Shown here piece after piece: positions 43,336-52,073 of a stretch of 59,729 nt of DNA (the first letter of the stretch is position 1; every line of letters begins with the position of its first letter). A program made the position numbers and the translations under genes. A model generated the notes under the pieces. It did no database searches. It was given only the letters and a program-made list of their open reading frames with translations, and was not told the DNA's origin. This stretch comes from Halobacteroidaceae bacterium (GTDB lineage: Bacteria > Bacillota > Halanaerobiia > B1SED10-174). The DNA lies in contig PUNE01000064.1 of the NCBI GenBank assembly GCA_003551665.1, positions 1-59,729 of the forward strand, read 5' to 3'.

Positions 43336-43797
43336 ATGGAAAAGTTTCAATCTATCCAGGTTAACAGGAAGTTTTCTTTAACGTTTAATTCATTGCCAGA
43401 AAAAGTTTTCCCGCTTTTATGCCCGGTTAGAGAAAAGGAATGGATTCCGGGCTGGGATTTTGAGTGGATTTTTTCGAAAACTGGGTTGATTGGAGAGTGC
43501 TGTTTGTTTAAGACGAAGGAGTATGGAGAAGACACTTTCTGGTTTGTTGTTGAATATGATCAGATTAAATTCAGGATTGTTTTTGTCCAATTTGTTCCTG
43601 ATTTACTGACTGCGAGGTTTACTGTTCACCTGGTAGAACAAGGTGGAAAAACAAATGCTCAGGTTGAATATGTTTTTACTTCCCTGTCGGAAAAGGGGAA
43701 AGAGTATATAGAAAAAGAGCTAACCCAGAAAAAACTGGGAAAAGAAATGGCAACAATGGAGCTATTACTCAATACCTTTCTGGGAGAAGGAGGGTAA
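43336..43797 (+). CDS. SRPBCC-like (START-type) protein
   Basis: A 153-residue soluble protein with the SRPBCC pattern: beta strand with two helices (KVFPLLCPVREKEWIPGW), curved sheet (CCLFKTKEYGEDTFWFVVEYD, 'ARFTVHLVEQGGKTNAQVEYVF') and a long C-terminal helix. Such folds bind hydrophobic ligands; the ligand is unknown. It is expressed from the duplicated 58-bp element with GAGGGAGG 7 bases before the ATG. It converges with hisD, 11 bases apart, with no terminator visible between them. Confidence 0.75.
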   Translation: MEKFQSIQVNRKFSLTFNSLPEKVFPLLCPVREKEWIPGWDFEWIFSKTGLIGECCLFKTKEYGEDTFWFVVEYDQIKFRIVFVQFVPDLLTARFTVHLVEQGGKTNAQVEYVFTSLSEKGKEYIEKELTQKKLGKEMATMELLLNTFLGEGG

Positions 43798-43808
43798 ATT
43801 TGCTGAAC

Positions 43809-45071
43809 TTAGCGTCTGCGAAGGACAGCATTTTTATGCCCAGCAAGCCCTTCCATTTCAGCCAGGGTTGCAGCAGCAGGGCCGATTTCCTGGAAACCCT
43901 CTTCTGAAACTTTCAGGGTGGTAGGAAGCTTAACAAAATCTAAAACGTTTAAACCACCGGAATAGCGGGCGGTTGTATTTGTTGGAAGGGTGTGATTGAG
44001 CCCGCTGGTGTAATCCCCCAGAACTTCACAGGTCATATGTCCAATGAATAATGAGCCAAAGTTTTTCAAAGCTCCACTTATGGTTTCAGGTTTTTCAACC
44101 TGGAGTTCCAGGTGCTCCGGAGCTTTTTTATTTGCTATCTCAACGGCTTCTTTTAAATTTTTGACCAGGATTATCAGGCCATTCTTTTCCAGGCTTTCCC
44201 TGGCAATCCTGGCAGTTGAGAGTTGGTCAAGTTGATTTTGGATTTCTCTTTTAACTTTTCTTCCCAGTGTTAGGGAATCTGTGACCAGGACAGTGATGGC
44301 TTCCGGATCGTGCTCGGCCTGGGCAAGAAGGTCCGCAGCAATAAATTCAGGGTCTCCGGAATCGTCAGCAATTATCATGACTTCTGTTGGCCCGGCCAGG
44401 AGATCTATTCCAACCCGACCATAAACATGTTTTTTGGCCTGGGTTACCAATTTATTACCGGGACCAACAATTTTGTCCACAGCAGGAAGGGTTTCAGTTC
44501 CGTAGGCCATTGCTCCAATTGCCTGCACCCCTCCAATCTGGTAAACTTCTTGGATTTCAAGGAGGGTGGCAGCAGTAAGAATAGCGGGATGGATTTCTCC
44601 GTTGAAGGTGGGAGGGGAGCAAATTATTACTTTTTCTACCCCCGCTACAATTGCGGGAACCGCCCCCATTAGGAGGGAAGATACAAGAGGGAACGATCCC
44701 CCCGGTACATAGACTCCAACCCTGGGAATTGGAATAACTCTCTGGCCTACTAAAACTCCCGGGGAAACTTCCAATTCAAAATCACTCACCTGGGCCAGCT
44801 GTTGACTGGCAAAAATTCTAATATTTTCAATTGCTTTTTTACAGGATTGAAGAAAAAGTGGAGAAACCTTTTCACGGGCTTTTGCAATTTTTCCGGGGGA
44901 AACTTTTATACCCGAAAGTTTTACCCGGTCAAATTTTTCTGTATACCTTAAAACCGCCTGTTCGCCTTCATTTTTAATATCCGATAATATCTTTTTTACC
45001 ATTTTTTCATCAGGATTTTCCTGGTAGGCAAAAAAGGAAGGGCTTAATTTTTCTCTCTTGATAATTTTCAT
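43809..45071 (-). CDS. hisD: histidinol dehydrogenase
   Basis: A 420-residue enzyme catalysing the last two steps of histidine synthesis, L-histidinol to L-histidine with two NAD+. Landmarks: [20 protein letters not shown], '[20 protein letters not shown]', and [17 protein letters not shown], with zinc ligands expected in the [12 protein letters not shown] and 'GLNHTLPT' regions. It overlaps the end of the hisA/IE gene by 4 bases (ATGA) and is the last gene of the operon. Confidence 0.95.
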   Translation of the reverse strand: MKIIKREKLSPSFFAYQENPDEKMVKKILSDIKNEGEQAVLRYTEKFDRVKLSGIKVSPGKIAKAREKVSPLFLQSCKKAIENIRIFASQQLAQVSDFELEVSPGVLVGQRVIPIPRVGVYVPGGSFPLVSSLLMGAVPAIVAGVEKVIICSPPTFNGEIHPAILTAATLLEIQEVYQIGGVQAIGAMAYGTETLPAVDKIVGPGNKLVTQAKKHVYGRVGIDLLAGPTEVMIIADDSGDPEFIAADLLAQAEHDPEAITVLVTDSLTLGRKVKREIQNQLDQLSTARIARESLEKNGLIILVKNLKEAVEIANKKAPEHLELQVEKPETISGALKNFGSLFIGHMTCEVLGDYTSGLNHTLPTNTTARYSGGLNVLDFVKLPTTLKVSEEGFQEIGPAAATLAEMEGLAGHKNAVLRRR

Positions 45072-46312
45072 GGTTTGTGTCTCCTTGCAAGTTCATTTTT
45101 TACTTCTTCCCAGGTAATTCCCTCCAGGTTCAAAAGGACCAGCAGGTGGTAAATCAGATCAGCTGCTTCCCAGGTCAGGTTTTCTCTGCTGGGGGCGGCA
45201 ATTACCTCCTGGCTTTCTTCAATAATTTTCTCCCGGGCTTTTTCAGCATCCAAACTGGCTGTGTAGGAACCGGGGGGAGGGTCAACCAATCGCTTTTGGA
45301 TTATCTCCTCCAGGTACTCCACCGAAAAAGAACGGGGTCCAAAACAGGAATAGCTGTCCCTGTGACAGGCAGGGCCTGTCTGGTGGACCGAGACTAAAAG
45401 AGCATCTCCATCACAATCGCTGCGAAGGGAGATTAATTTCTGGAAATTGCCCGAAGTTTCTCCCTTGGTCCAGATTTTTTCCCGGGACCGGGAGTAATAA
45501 CACATTTGACCGGTTTTTAAAGCCCGGGCCAGGGATTCTTTGCTGGAATAGGCCAGCATCAAAACCTGTCCCTTTTGATCACGGGTTATTGTAGGAATTA
45601 ACCCTTTTTCCCAATCCAGAGTGGCAAAAAAGGCTTCTTCCAGGGAAAGCTTTCCGGCATAAAGGGCCATTCCCAGTTGAATATTTGCTCCCATCCTGGT
45701 TAAGTTCCTGATTTCTTCTTCCTTAGAAATCCCCCCCGCCAAGGTTATTTTCCCTGGGGCCAACTGACAGGCTTCTTTAAAAAAATCCATATCCGGGCCG
45801 GTCATGGTCCCCTCCCGGTCAATACAGGTAATTAAAAACTCGTTACCGTATTTTTGCAGGGGTGTTAATGCCTGTTTAAGGTTTAATCCCGTTCCCCGGG
45901 TCCACCCATGGGTCTGGACTTCCCCGTCTTTAACATCTACGGCAATTATAATCTGTTCCTTATAAATTTCCTGGTTAAGTCTCTCCAGAAAATCCCGATC
46001 AATATCCCCATTTTTAAAGGCACTGGTCCCAATGATGATTTTTTCAGCACCAAGATTGATTAAAGCACGAGCCTTTTCGACAGTTCTGATTCCTCCACCC
46101 ACCCGGCAGCTTGCCACCTGGAAGAGTTTGGGTAAAATTTCTTCATTGTTACCATTGCCCAGGGCCGCATCCAGGTCAATTACTGCAACTTCCCCTATCT
46201 TGTTAAATTCCCCGGCTAGAGCAAGGGGGTCGTCGTGTTCGAGGACTTTGGTTTTTCCCTGCTTGAGCTGAACCGCTTTACCGCCCAATAAATCAATGGA
46301 GGGGATTAACAT
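45068..46312 (-). CDS. hisA/hisIE: HisA-HisI-HisE trifunctional fusion
   Basis: A 414-residue fusion. Residues 1-230 are ProFAR isomerase HisA ([19 protein letters not shown], 'IGGGIRT'-like VGGGIRTVEKA, AGGISKEEE). Residues about 235-320 are PR-AMP cyclohydrolase HisI ('QVLMLAYSSKESLARALKTG', WTKGETSGNFQ, SDCDGDALLVSVHQTGPACH with the zinc Cys). Residues about 325-414 are PR-ATP pyrophosphatase HisE (GSYTASLDAEKAREKIIEES, 'WEAADLIYHLLVLL'). HisIE fusions are common, but HisA joined in front of them is not usual. The three activities are steps 2, 3 and 4 of the pathway. It overlaps hisF by 7 bases and hisD by 4. Confidence 0.93.
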   Translation of the reverse strand: MLIPSIDLLGGKAVQLKQGKTKVLEHDDPLALAGEFNKIGEVAVIDLDAALGNGNNEEILPKLFQVASCRVGGGIRTVEKARALINLGAEKIIIGTSAFKNGDIDRDFLERLNQEIYKEQIIIAVDVKDGEVQTHGWTRGTGLNLKQALTPLQKYGNEFLITCIDREGTMTGPDMDFFKEACQLAPGKITLAGGISKEEEIRNLTRMGANIQLGMALYAGKLSLEEAFFATLDWEKGLIPTITRDQKGQVLMLAYSSKESLARALKTGQMCYYSRSREKIWTKGETSGNFQKLISLRSDCDGDALLVSVHQTGPACHRDSYSCFGPRSFSVEYLEEIIQKRLVDPPPGSYTASLDAEKAREKIIEESQEVIAAPSRENLTWEAADLIYHLLVLLNLEGITWEEVKNELARRHKP

Positions 46313-47061
46313 CTTACCCGAACCCCCTTTTTCTCCAGGTGTTTTTTTATTTCCGGGATTGAGGTTTGTTTGTAATGAAGCAGGGAGGCAATAAGGATGG
46401 CATCTGCTCTTCCAACGGTAATCCCCTCTGCTAAATGTTCAAGTTTTCCTGCTCCCCCAGATGCGATTACCGGAATACTGACCCGGGAAGAGATTTCCTT
46501 TAATAAGTCAAGATCATATCCGTCCTTAGTTCCATCCCGATCGATGGAGTTCAAAAGGATTTCTCCTGCTCCCAGGGCCTGCCCTTCAAGGGCCCATTCG
46601 ATGGCAGACTTTCCAGTGTTTTTTCGGCCCCCATGGGTAAAGGCGTACCAGGAATCGCCGGAGAAACCAGCGTCGATGCTGAGGACAATGCACTGTGAAC
46701 CAAACCGGATGGCTCCCTGGCTGATTAGTTGGGGATTGTTAAGGGCAGCAGTACAAACCGCAACCTTATCTGCTCCTGCCTCAAGGGCCTTACGCATGTC
46801 TTCGGTTGACCTTATGCCTCCACCCACTGTAAGGGGGATGAAAATTTCCCGGGCGACCTTTCTAACCAGGTCCAGAACGGTTTCTTCTTCCCGGGGAGAA
46901 GCGCCAATGTCCAAAAAGGTTAACTCATCTGCTCCCTCCCGGTAATACTTACGGGCCAAATCTACAGGTTCACCAGCATATTTCAATTCCTTAAATCTGG
47001 TTCCCTTGACTACCTGCCCATTATCAACATCCAGGCAGGGAATAATTCTTACAGTTAACAA
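46306..47061 (-). CDS. hisF: imidazole glycerol phosphate synthase cyclase subunit
   Basis: A 251-residue TIM barrel with the HisF signature [18 protein letters not shown], catalytic Asp in PCLDV and in '[19 protein letters not shown]', and phosphate-binding [11 protein letters not shown] and [10 protein letters not shown]. With HisH it turns PRFAR into IGP and AICAR. The start is TTG at 47061 within the 3' end of hisH (38-base overlap), consistent with tight coupling of the two subunits. Confidence 0.95.
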   Translation of the reverse strand: MLTVRIIPCLDVDNGQVVKGTRFKELKYAGEPVDLARKYYREGADELTFLDIGASPREEETVLDLVRKVAREIFIPLTVGGGIRSTEDMRKALEAGADKVAVCTAALNNPQLISQGAIRFGSQCIVLSIDAGFSGDSWYAFTHGGRKNTGKSAIEWALEGQALGAGEILLNSIDRDGTKDGYDLDLLKEISSRVSIPVIASGGAGKLEHLAEGITVGRADAILIASLLHYKQTSIPEIKKHLEKKGVRVRC

Positions 47062-47680
47062 CTATATCACCATCCCAGTCCAGCCAGTTTTTTAGTAATT
47101 GCAAACCTACCTTGCCACTTTTTTCGGGATGAAACTGAACTCCCCAGAGATTTTCTAAATGAACCACGGCAGGGTAGGTAGTACCTTCATATTCTGCAAG
47201 GCCAAGGGTCCAGGGTGCAGAGACCTGTTTACTAGAGACGTGGAAGCTGTGGAGGAAATAAAAAAAAGGTTTTCCCTGAAGTCGGGAGCAAAGATAATTT
47301 TCTCTTACCCACTTAACCCGGTTCCAGCCAATTTGCGGAATTCTTCTTGCCCGGAATTTTTCCACCCCTCCGGGTAGAACTCCAAACCCCCGGGCTTCGG
47401 GAGATTCACTACTCCGAGCAAATAATAATTGCATTCCGAGACAGATTCCCAGGTAGGGGCGGTTGCTTTCAATCCAGGCCTGTATTGGTTTGAATAATTC
47501 TCTTTGTTTTAGATCATTAACTGCTGCTGCAAAGCTGCCCACTCCGGGAAAAATTAATTTCTGGATATTATGCATGTCCTCCTGGTTTTTAACCAGCTGT
47601 GCGGGTTTTCCTAAATAATTAAGTGCGTTTATCACGGAATGTAGATTCCCGCCCCCGTAATCAATTATACCGGTGGTCAT
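47024..47680 (-). CDS. hisH: imidazole glycerol phosphate synthase glutaminase subunit
   Basis: A 218-residue class I glutamine amidotransferase: oxyanion region [10 protein letters not shown], nucleophile Cys in [12 protein letters not shown], and His/Glu in [10 protein letters not shown]. It feeds ammonia to HisF. The ATG directly follows the stop of hisB (TAAATG). The C-terminus has about 15 residues beyond the usual end, in the region overlapping hisF. Confidence 0.95.
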   Translation of the reverse strand: MTTGIIDYGGGNLHSVINALNYLGKPAQLVKNQEDMHNIQKLIFPGVGSFAAAVNDLKQRELFKPIQAWIESNRPYLGICLGMQLLFARSSESPEARGFGVLPGGVEKFRARRIPQIGWNRVKWVRENYLCSRLQGKPFFYFLHSFHVSSKQVSAPWTLGLAEYEGTTYPAVVHLENLWGVQFHPEKSGKVGLQLLKNWLDWDGDIVVNCKNYSLPGC

Positions 47681-48265
47681 TTAAAGGACCCCCTTGGTGC
47701 TGGGTATACTTACCGGATCATCTGTTAAACTGCTGGCTATTTTCAGGGCCCGGGCAAAAGCCTTGAAAAGGGCTTCAATCTTGTGATGGTCGCTTCGACC
47801 GTAAAGAAGACGCAGGTGGATGGCCGCTCCAAGGGAACTGGATAGAGCGCCAAAAAAATCAAAAACCAGATCACAGGGAAAATCTCCCACCTTTTCAGTT
47901 GCGGGCTCAAAATCGCAGTAGAAAAAAGCTCTTCCAGAAAGATCTATAGCTGCCATGGCCAGGGTTTCATCCATGGGAAAAAAGAAAAAACCCGCTCTTT
48001 GAATTCCCTTTTTCTCTCCCAAAGCCTCTCTTATTGCTGTTCCCAGGGCAATTCCCGTGTCTTCAACCAGGTGGTGGGATCCCACATGCAGGTCCCCCTT
48101 CAAGGAGGCGTGGATATCGAACTGCCCGTGGCAGGCCAGACTCTCCAGCATGTGGCTGAAGAAACCAAGTTCGCAGTTAATTTCTGTTATCCCTGTACCA
48201 TCCAGTTTAACCGTAAGATTAATATCCGTTTCCCTGGTTTTTCTTTTTACACTTCCACTGCGCAT
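47681..48265 (-). CDS. hisB: imidazoleglycerol-phosphate dehydratase
   Basis: A 194-residue monofunctional HisB with metal-binding motifs 'FFSHMLESLACHGQFD', HHLVEDTGIALG and SDHHKIEALFKAFARAL. It removes water from IGP to give imidazole acetol phosphate. It lacks the N-terminal HAD phosphatase of enteric HisB, which matters because no separate hisN/hisK is seen; a HAD domain is instead fused to the neighbouring HisC. Overlaps that gene by 19 bases. Confidence 0.95.
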   Translation of the reverse strand: MRSGSVKRKTRETDINLTVKLDGTGITEINCELGFFSHMLESLACHGQFDIHASLKGDLHVGSHHLVEDTGIALGTAIREALGEKKGIQRAGFFFFPMDETLAMAAIDLSGRAFFYCDFEPATEKVGDFPCDLVFDFFGALSSSLGAAIHLRLLYGRSDHHKIEALFKAFARALKIASSLTDDPVSIPSTKGVL

Positions 48266-49980
48266 TTTAAAACCTCCTCCAGGTCGTCAATTTTTTCCAG
48301 TATCTTTTTTGCTCCCGCTCTTAAAAGGGTTTCTCGGTCTTCATCGGTAAAATCAGGGGGGAGGCAGCCCAGGGGAACAAGTCCAGCAGCCCTTGCTGCC
48401 CTCATGTCGTCAGGGTTGTCCCCGATATAAACACCCCGTTTGCTTCCCAGTTCTTTTATTGCCAGTTTCAGGACCAGAGGATCTGGTTTTCCCCTTTTGG
48501 AGTGGACATCATCCATGGTAATAAGGCTTGGAAAAAAGTGGAGAACTTCCATTTTTTCTAAGGCGTAAATAGCTTCTGATTTGGGCCTTCCAGTTACTAT
48601 TCCCAGCTGGTAACTGGCAGATAATCTTTCCAGGAAATCTTTTTTAATCAGAGGTTTTTCTTTTTCTATGAAGCCATCAAAATTATTTCCCAGGTAAAGG
48701 TCCTGGAATTTATCAATTACCTTTTTTCTGGGAATTTCCAGTCCCCTTTGCTCCAGGAGAAAACAGGTTAGATCCCAGTCATTATTGAAACCTCCAGCCC
48801 GTTTTTGCAACTGAATTTCTTCTAAATCAGGGGGCTTACTGCTGAAAAAACCAACAGTTTCCCTGATGGCCTGGAGGTAAGATTGGTTAACATCAACCAG
48901 GACTCCATCAAGGTCAAAAAGGATAATTTTGGGCCGGATGATTTCTTTTAAAGCCTGTAAAAACGCCAGGTGATTATCTCGCGTTCCCAGGCTCACCCGG
49001 AGGTAATCCTGGAGGGGAGAATAATTATCCAGAGAACGAACCAGGATTTTTCTCTCTGCCAATCGTTTTTTTACCTCCAGAGGATTTTCCCCGAATTTTA
49101 CGAGCATAAAGTTGGTTGAAGTATTTCGGGCCTCTAATTCCAGGGAGGCCAGTTCTTTCAAAAGAAACTTTTTTTCTTCTTTAACTTTTTTTACCTCTGC
49201 AGCAAGGAACTTCTGATCTTTAAGTGCCGAAATTGCGGCTATAACCGCAGGGCTGCTAACAGGATAAGGAGGATTTACCAGGCTAAGCTTAGTTATATTT
49301 TCTTCCCGGGAAATTACATAACCCAGGCGAAGGCCGGCGAGAGAAAAAGCCTTGGAAAAAGTCCTTAAAATAAACAGGTTGGGATATTTCTGGACCAGCC
49401 TAACAGAGGAATTCCCCGAATAATGGTGGTAGGTTTCGTCAAGCAGAACGGGAACATCTTTAAATAATTTTAGGGTCTTTTCAATTGTATTTTGGGGAAT
49501 TTTTTCTCCAGTGGGACTAGCGGGGTTAACCAAAATAACCGCACCAGGTTTTATTTTAACCAGTTCAAAAAGTTTTTCCCGGGGAAAAACGAGATCCTTT
49601 CCATAAGGAATTTCGATTAAATCTACCCCTCTTAATTTCAGCAGGAGATTGTACATGGAATAGGTGGGGGTAGTAAGCAGTACCTTTTCACCTTCTTCAA
49701 CAAATGCATCGAGAACAATCCTTATTGCCTCATCTCCTCCGCAGGCCAAAATAAGGTTTTTGGCTTCAATTCCAGTGTAATATGCCAGGGCTGAGTATAA
49801 TTCCTGGTAATCGGGATATGAATAGAGGTGCTCTTTCTTTAACCCCTGCAGGGCCTGCATGACACGGGGGGAGGGTCCCCTGGGGTTTTCATTCATATCC
49901 AGGCAAATGTACCCGGACCGGGGTTTTTTAGAAACAGGGTAGGGAGTGAGCCCTTCCAGGGTTTTTCGTGGCCTCATCAT
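48247..49980 (-). CDS. hisC: histidinol-phosphate aminotransferase fused to a HAD phosphatase
   Basis: A 577-residue fusion. Residues 1-350 are HisC, a PLP aminotransferase: LDMNENPRGPSP, 'LACGGDEAIRIVLDAFV', LVNPASPTGEKIP and the PLP Lys in LRTFSKAFSLAGLRLGY. Residues about 355-577 are a HAD phosphatase: motif I ILFDLDGVLVDVN, motif II LGIVTGRPKSEA, Lys in SKRGKPDPL and motif IV VYIGDNPDDMRAA. HisC makes histidinol phosphate and the next step needs a phosphatase, for which there is no other gene here, so the HAD part is the best candidate. The ATG at 49980 follows the hisG stop by one base. Confidence 0.92.
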   Translation of the reverse strand: MMRPRKTLEGLTPYPVSKKPRSGYICLDMNENPRGPSPRVMQALQGLKKEHLYSYPDYQELYSALAYYTGIEAKNLILACGGDEAIRIVLDAFVEEGEKVLLTTPTYSMYNLLLKLRGVDLIEIPYGKDLVFPREKLFELVKIKPGAVILVNPASPTGEKIPQNTIEKTLKLFKDVPVLLDETYHHYSGNSSVRLVQKYPNLFILRTFSKAFSLAGLRLGYVISREENITKLSLVNPPYPVSSPAVIAAISALKDQKFLAAEVKKVKEEKKFLLKELASLELEARNTSTNFMLVKFGENPLEVKKRLAERKILVRSLDNYSPLQDYLRVSLGTRDNHLAFLQALKEIIRPKIILFDLDGVLVDVNQSYLQAIRETVGFFSSKPPDLEEIQLQKRAGGFNNDWDLTCFLLEQRGLEIPRKKVIDKFQDLYLGNNFDGFIEKEKPLIKKDFLERLSASYQLGIVTGRPKSEAIYALEKMEVLHFFPSLITMDDVHSKRGKPDPLVLKLAIKELGSKRGVYIGDNPDDMRAARAAGLVPLGCLPPDFTDEDRETLLRAGAKKILEKIDDLEEVLKCAVEV

Positions 49981-49981
49981 T

Positions 49982-50836
49982 TTAAACAACAACCTTCCGG
50001 AACTCGTATTCAAGAATATCTGTTGCGCCGAATTTTTTCAGCAGGGGGATAAGCTTGGAGGCTTCCGAACGAAGCACGGCAGCCTTGACAGCAAAACCCT
50101 CTTCCTGATAAAGGGTGGAAACAGTGGGAGAGCGCATACAGGGAAGAATATTTACCACGGCTTCCAGTTGCTCCTTGGGAACGTTCATTTCCAGCATAAC
50201 CCTTCGCCGGGCATCAAGAATGGACTGGAAAAGGAGAGTTAGTTCGTCAATTTTTTCTTTTTTCCAGGGGTCCTCCAGGGCTTTTGGATTGGCAATGAAA
50301 CGGGTGGAAGAGTTGAGGAGGGTGGCAATTATTTTTAGTTGATTTTCCCTTAAAGTCTGTCCGGTAGACGTATTGTCAATAATCATGTCTGCATCTTCCG
50401 GGGGGAAGACTTCAGTGGCCCCATAGGTCCTTAGCAGAACATAATTAAATCCCCCTTTTTCTAAATAGGTCCTGGAAATTATAGGGTACTCCGAGGCAAC
50501 AATGATCCGTTTATTTTTTAAAACTTTGAGGGAGGTTTCTTTAGGAACTGCAGCTACAACCTGAACCGGGTCAAATTCCAGGTCCAGGATCTGCTGAACC
50601 TTGGACCCGGTTTCCAGAACCCAGTCAAAACCTGTGAAACCCGCGTCATGCGAGCCCAGTTCAATCAGGGAAGGTATGTTCTGGGGCTTCATTATTTTCA
50701 ACTGAATTGCGTCATCGTTAACAAAGGGCCTGTAACTCCGGGCAGACAATTTAACTTCAATTCCTGCCTCAGCAAGGAGTTGAGCGACTTTGTCAAAAAT
50801 CCTTCCCTTGGGAAGCATTAAGCGCAGTGTGGACAT
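49982..50836 (-). CDS. hisG: ATP phosphoribosyltransferase, long form
   Basis: A 284-residue HisG: LMLPKGRIFDKVAQLLAEAGI at the start, a PRPP site around 'ADMIIDNTSTGQTLRENQL', and a C-terminal regulatory domain (about 205-284, with ILPCMRSPTVSTLY) that binds histidine in long-form enzymes. The presence of that domain means no HisZ is needed. It starts the operon; AAAGAGGTG lies upstream. Catalyses the first, feedback-controlled step, ATP plus PRPP to PR-ATP. Confidence 0.95.
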   Translation of the reverse strand: MSTLRLMLPKGRIFDKVAQLLAEAGIEVKLSARSYRPFVNDDAIQLKIMKPQNIPSLIELGSHDAGFTGFDWVLETGSKVQQILDLEFDPVQVVAAVPKETSLKVLKNKRIIVASEYPIISRTYLEKGGFNYVLLRTYGATEVFPPEDADMIIDNTSTGQTLRENQLKIIATLLNSSTRFIANPKALEDPWKKEKIDELTLLFQSILDARRRVMLEMNVPKEQLEAVVNILPCMRSPTVSTLYQEEGFAVKAAVLRSEASKLIPLLKKFGATDILEYEFRKVVV

Positions 50837-50896
50837 TTACAACACCTCTTTTTATTTCGTTAACCAGGTAGAGCACTAAAGGAAAATACAAGACTT

Positions 50897-50905
50897 ATTA
50901 TAACA
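50897..50905 (-). promoter_or_regulatory. extended -10 promoter of the his operon
   Basis: On the minus strand TGTTATAAT (TGnTATAAT) lies about 60 bases before the hisG start. The -35 region (TTTCTT at 17 bases) is weak, as is usual with an extended -10. No T-box or his-leader peptide was seen. Confidence 0.5.
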
Positions 50906-50995
50906 AAAAACAGATCAAAAAGAAACCCCTTTTTTTAAAGACAGAAAATTTATTGTTGTTTTTCCTTGTGGCTCTGTTATAATTAAGAGTATTAT

Positions 50996-51018
50996 ATTAA
51001 GCAAAAGAAAAAATTTCT
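50996..51018 (+). promoter_or_regulatory. ribosome binding site region of the flavoprotein gene
   Basis: TCTAGGAGGCAACAAT leads to the ATG at 51032 (site just right of these coordinates, 51017-51024). Upstream, TTGTTT (50956-50961), a 16-base spacer and TATAAT (50978-50983) form a plausible sigma-A promoter divergent from the his operon promoter. Confidence 0.4.
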
Positions 51019-51031
51019 AGGAGGCAACAAT

Positions 51032-51967
51032 ATGATCCAGGAATTAAAAATTGGTAATATAAAAATCCCCATTCCAATAATTCAAGGGGGAATGGCTGTC
51101 CGGATTTCCACTGCTCCTCTTGCTGCAGCAGTTGCAAACCAGGGGGGCCTGGGAGTAATTGCGGGAACCGGCATGTCACTGCAGGAACTTCGCCAGGAAA
51201 TTAGAAAAGCCCGGGAATTAAGCAGCGGGGCTATTGGGGTAAATGTTCTCTTCGCGGTAAATAAATTCGCCCAGCTTGTAAAAACCGCTATCGAAGAAAA
51301 AGTCGACTTTATTATATCCGGAGCCGGAATTTCCCGGGATATGTACAGGTGGGGAAGAGAAGGTGGAGTTTCAATCCTGCCAATTGTTTCCAGCGGTAGA
51401 CTGGCCAGGATGGCAGAAAAATTTGGTGCCGCTGGAATAATAGTTGAGGGTAGAGAAGCTGGTGGCCATCTGGGGACAGATCGACCCTTAAAGAAAATAC
51501 TCCCCGAAGTAAAATCCCTGGTAAATATTCCCGTAATTGCTGCAGGAGGAATGGTTGATGCCGGGGATATAAGAGAAATTCTGGATTCTGGTGCCGATGG
51601 GGTTCAGCTGGGGACAAGATTTGCAGCCAGCAAAGAATCCAATGCCTCTAATGACTTTAAAGAACTTTATCTCCGGGCCAGCTCAAATGAAATAGATCTT
51701 TTGCCCAGTCCGGTGGGTTTGCCGGGAAGGGGAATTGTCAATGCTTTTTCCCGGAGTATTATGGGAGCCGGTAAGCTGGAAATCAAAAAATGTTTGGAGT
51801 GTTTAAAGCAGTGTTCCAGGAAATATTGCATCATGGATGCTTTAAACAATGCCTGTTCTGGTGGAGATTACAGCAAGGCCCTGATTTTTTCAGGGACAGG
51901 AGTGGGGAAAATTAAGGAGATCTTATCTGTGCAGGAAATTTTTCAGGAATTGTCTGCTGCTTTTTAA
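51032..51967 (+). CDS. nitronate monooxygenase-type FMN protein
   Basis: A 311-residue TIM-barrel flavoprotein of the NMO/FabK/IMPDH-related group: IIQGGMAVRISTAPLAAAVA, 'GVIAGTGMSLQEL', EGREAGGHLG (FMN/substrate loop) and VIAAGGMVDAGDIREIL with DGVQLGTRF. A Cys-rich C-terminus, CLECLKQCSRKYC, is typical of clostridial members and could bind a metal. Activity may be nitronate oxidation or enoyl-ACP reduction (FabK-like). It is divergent from the his operon and followed by a bidirectional terminator. Confidence 0.85.
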   Translation: MIQELKIGNIKIPIPIIQGGMAVRISTAPLAAAVANQGGLGVIAGTGMSLQELRQEIRKARELSSGAIGVNVLFAVNKFAQLVKTAIEEKVDFIISGAGISRDMYRWGREGGVSILPIVSSGRLARMAEKFGAAGIIVEGREAGGHLGTDRPLKKILPEVKSLVNIPVIAAGGMVDAGDIREILDSGADGVQLGTRFAASKESNASNDFKELYLRASSNEIDLLPSPVGLPGRGIVNAFSRSIMGAGKLEIKKCLECLKQCSRKYCIMDALNNACSGGDYSKALIFSGTGVGKIKEILSVQEIFQELSAAF

Positions 51968-52002
51968 TAAGCCCAGGATAATAAATTCCTGGGGGGAGAA
52001 TC

Positions 52003-52062
52003 AAAAAGCCATCCTTATTTCAACTTTAAAGTTAAAATAGGGATGGCTTGGTTTTTTTGAGT
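52003..52062. terminator. bidirectional terminator between convergent genes
   Basis: AAGCCATCC..TATTT / AAATA..GGATGGCTT long stem, with T runs on the outside on both strands; it can stop both the flavoprotein transcript and the minus-strand zincin transcript. Confidence 0.8.
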
Positions 52063-52073
52063 TAAAAAGTTTT

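Noticed and set aside
46397-46945. 182-codon plus-strand frame opposite hisF
   Set aside because: Ser/Pro/Arg-rich antisense of a strongly conserved gene.
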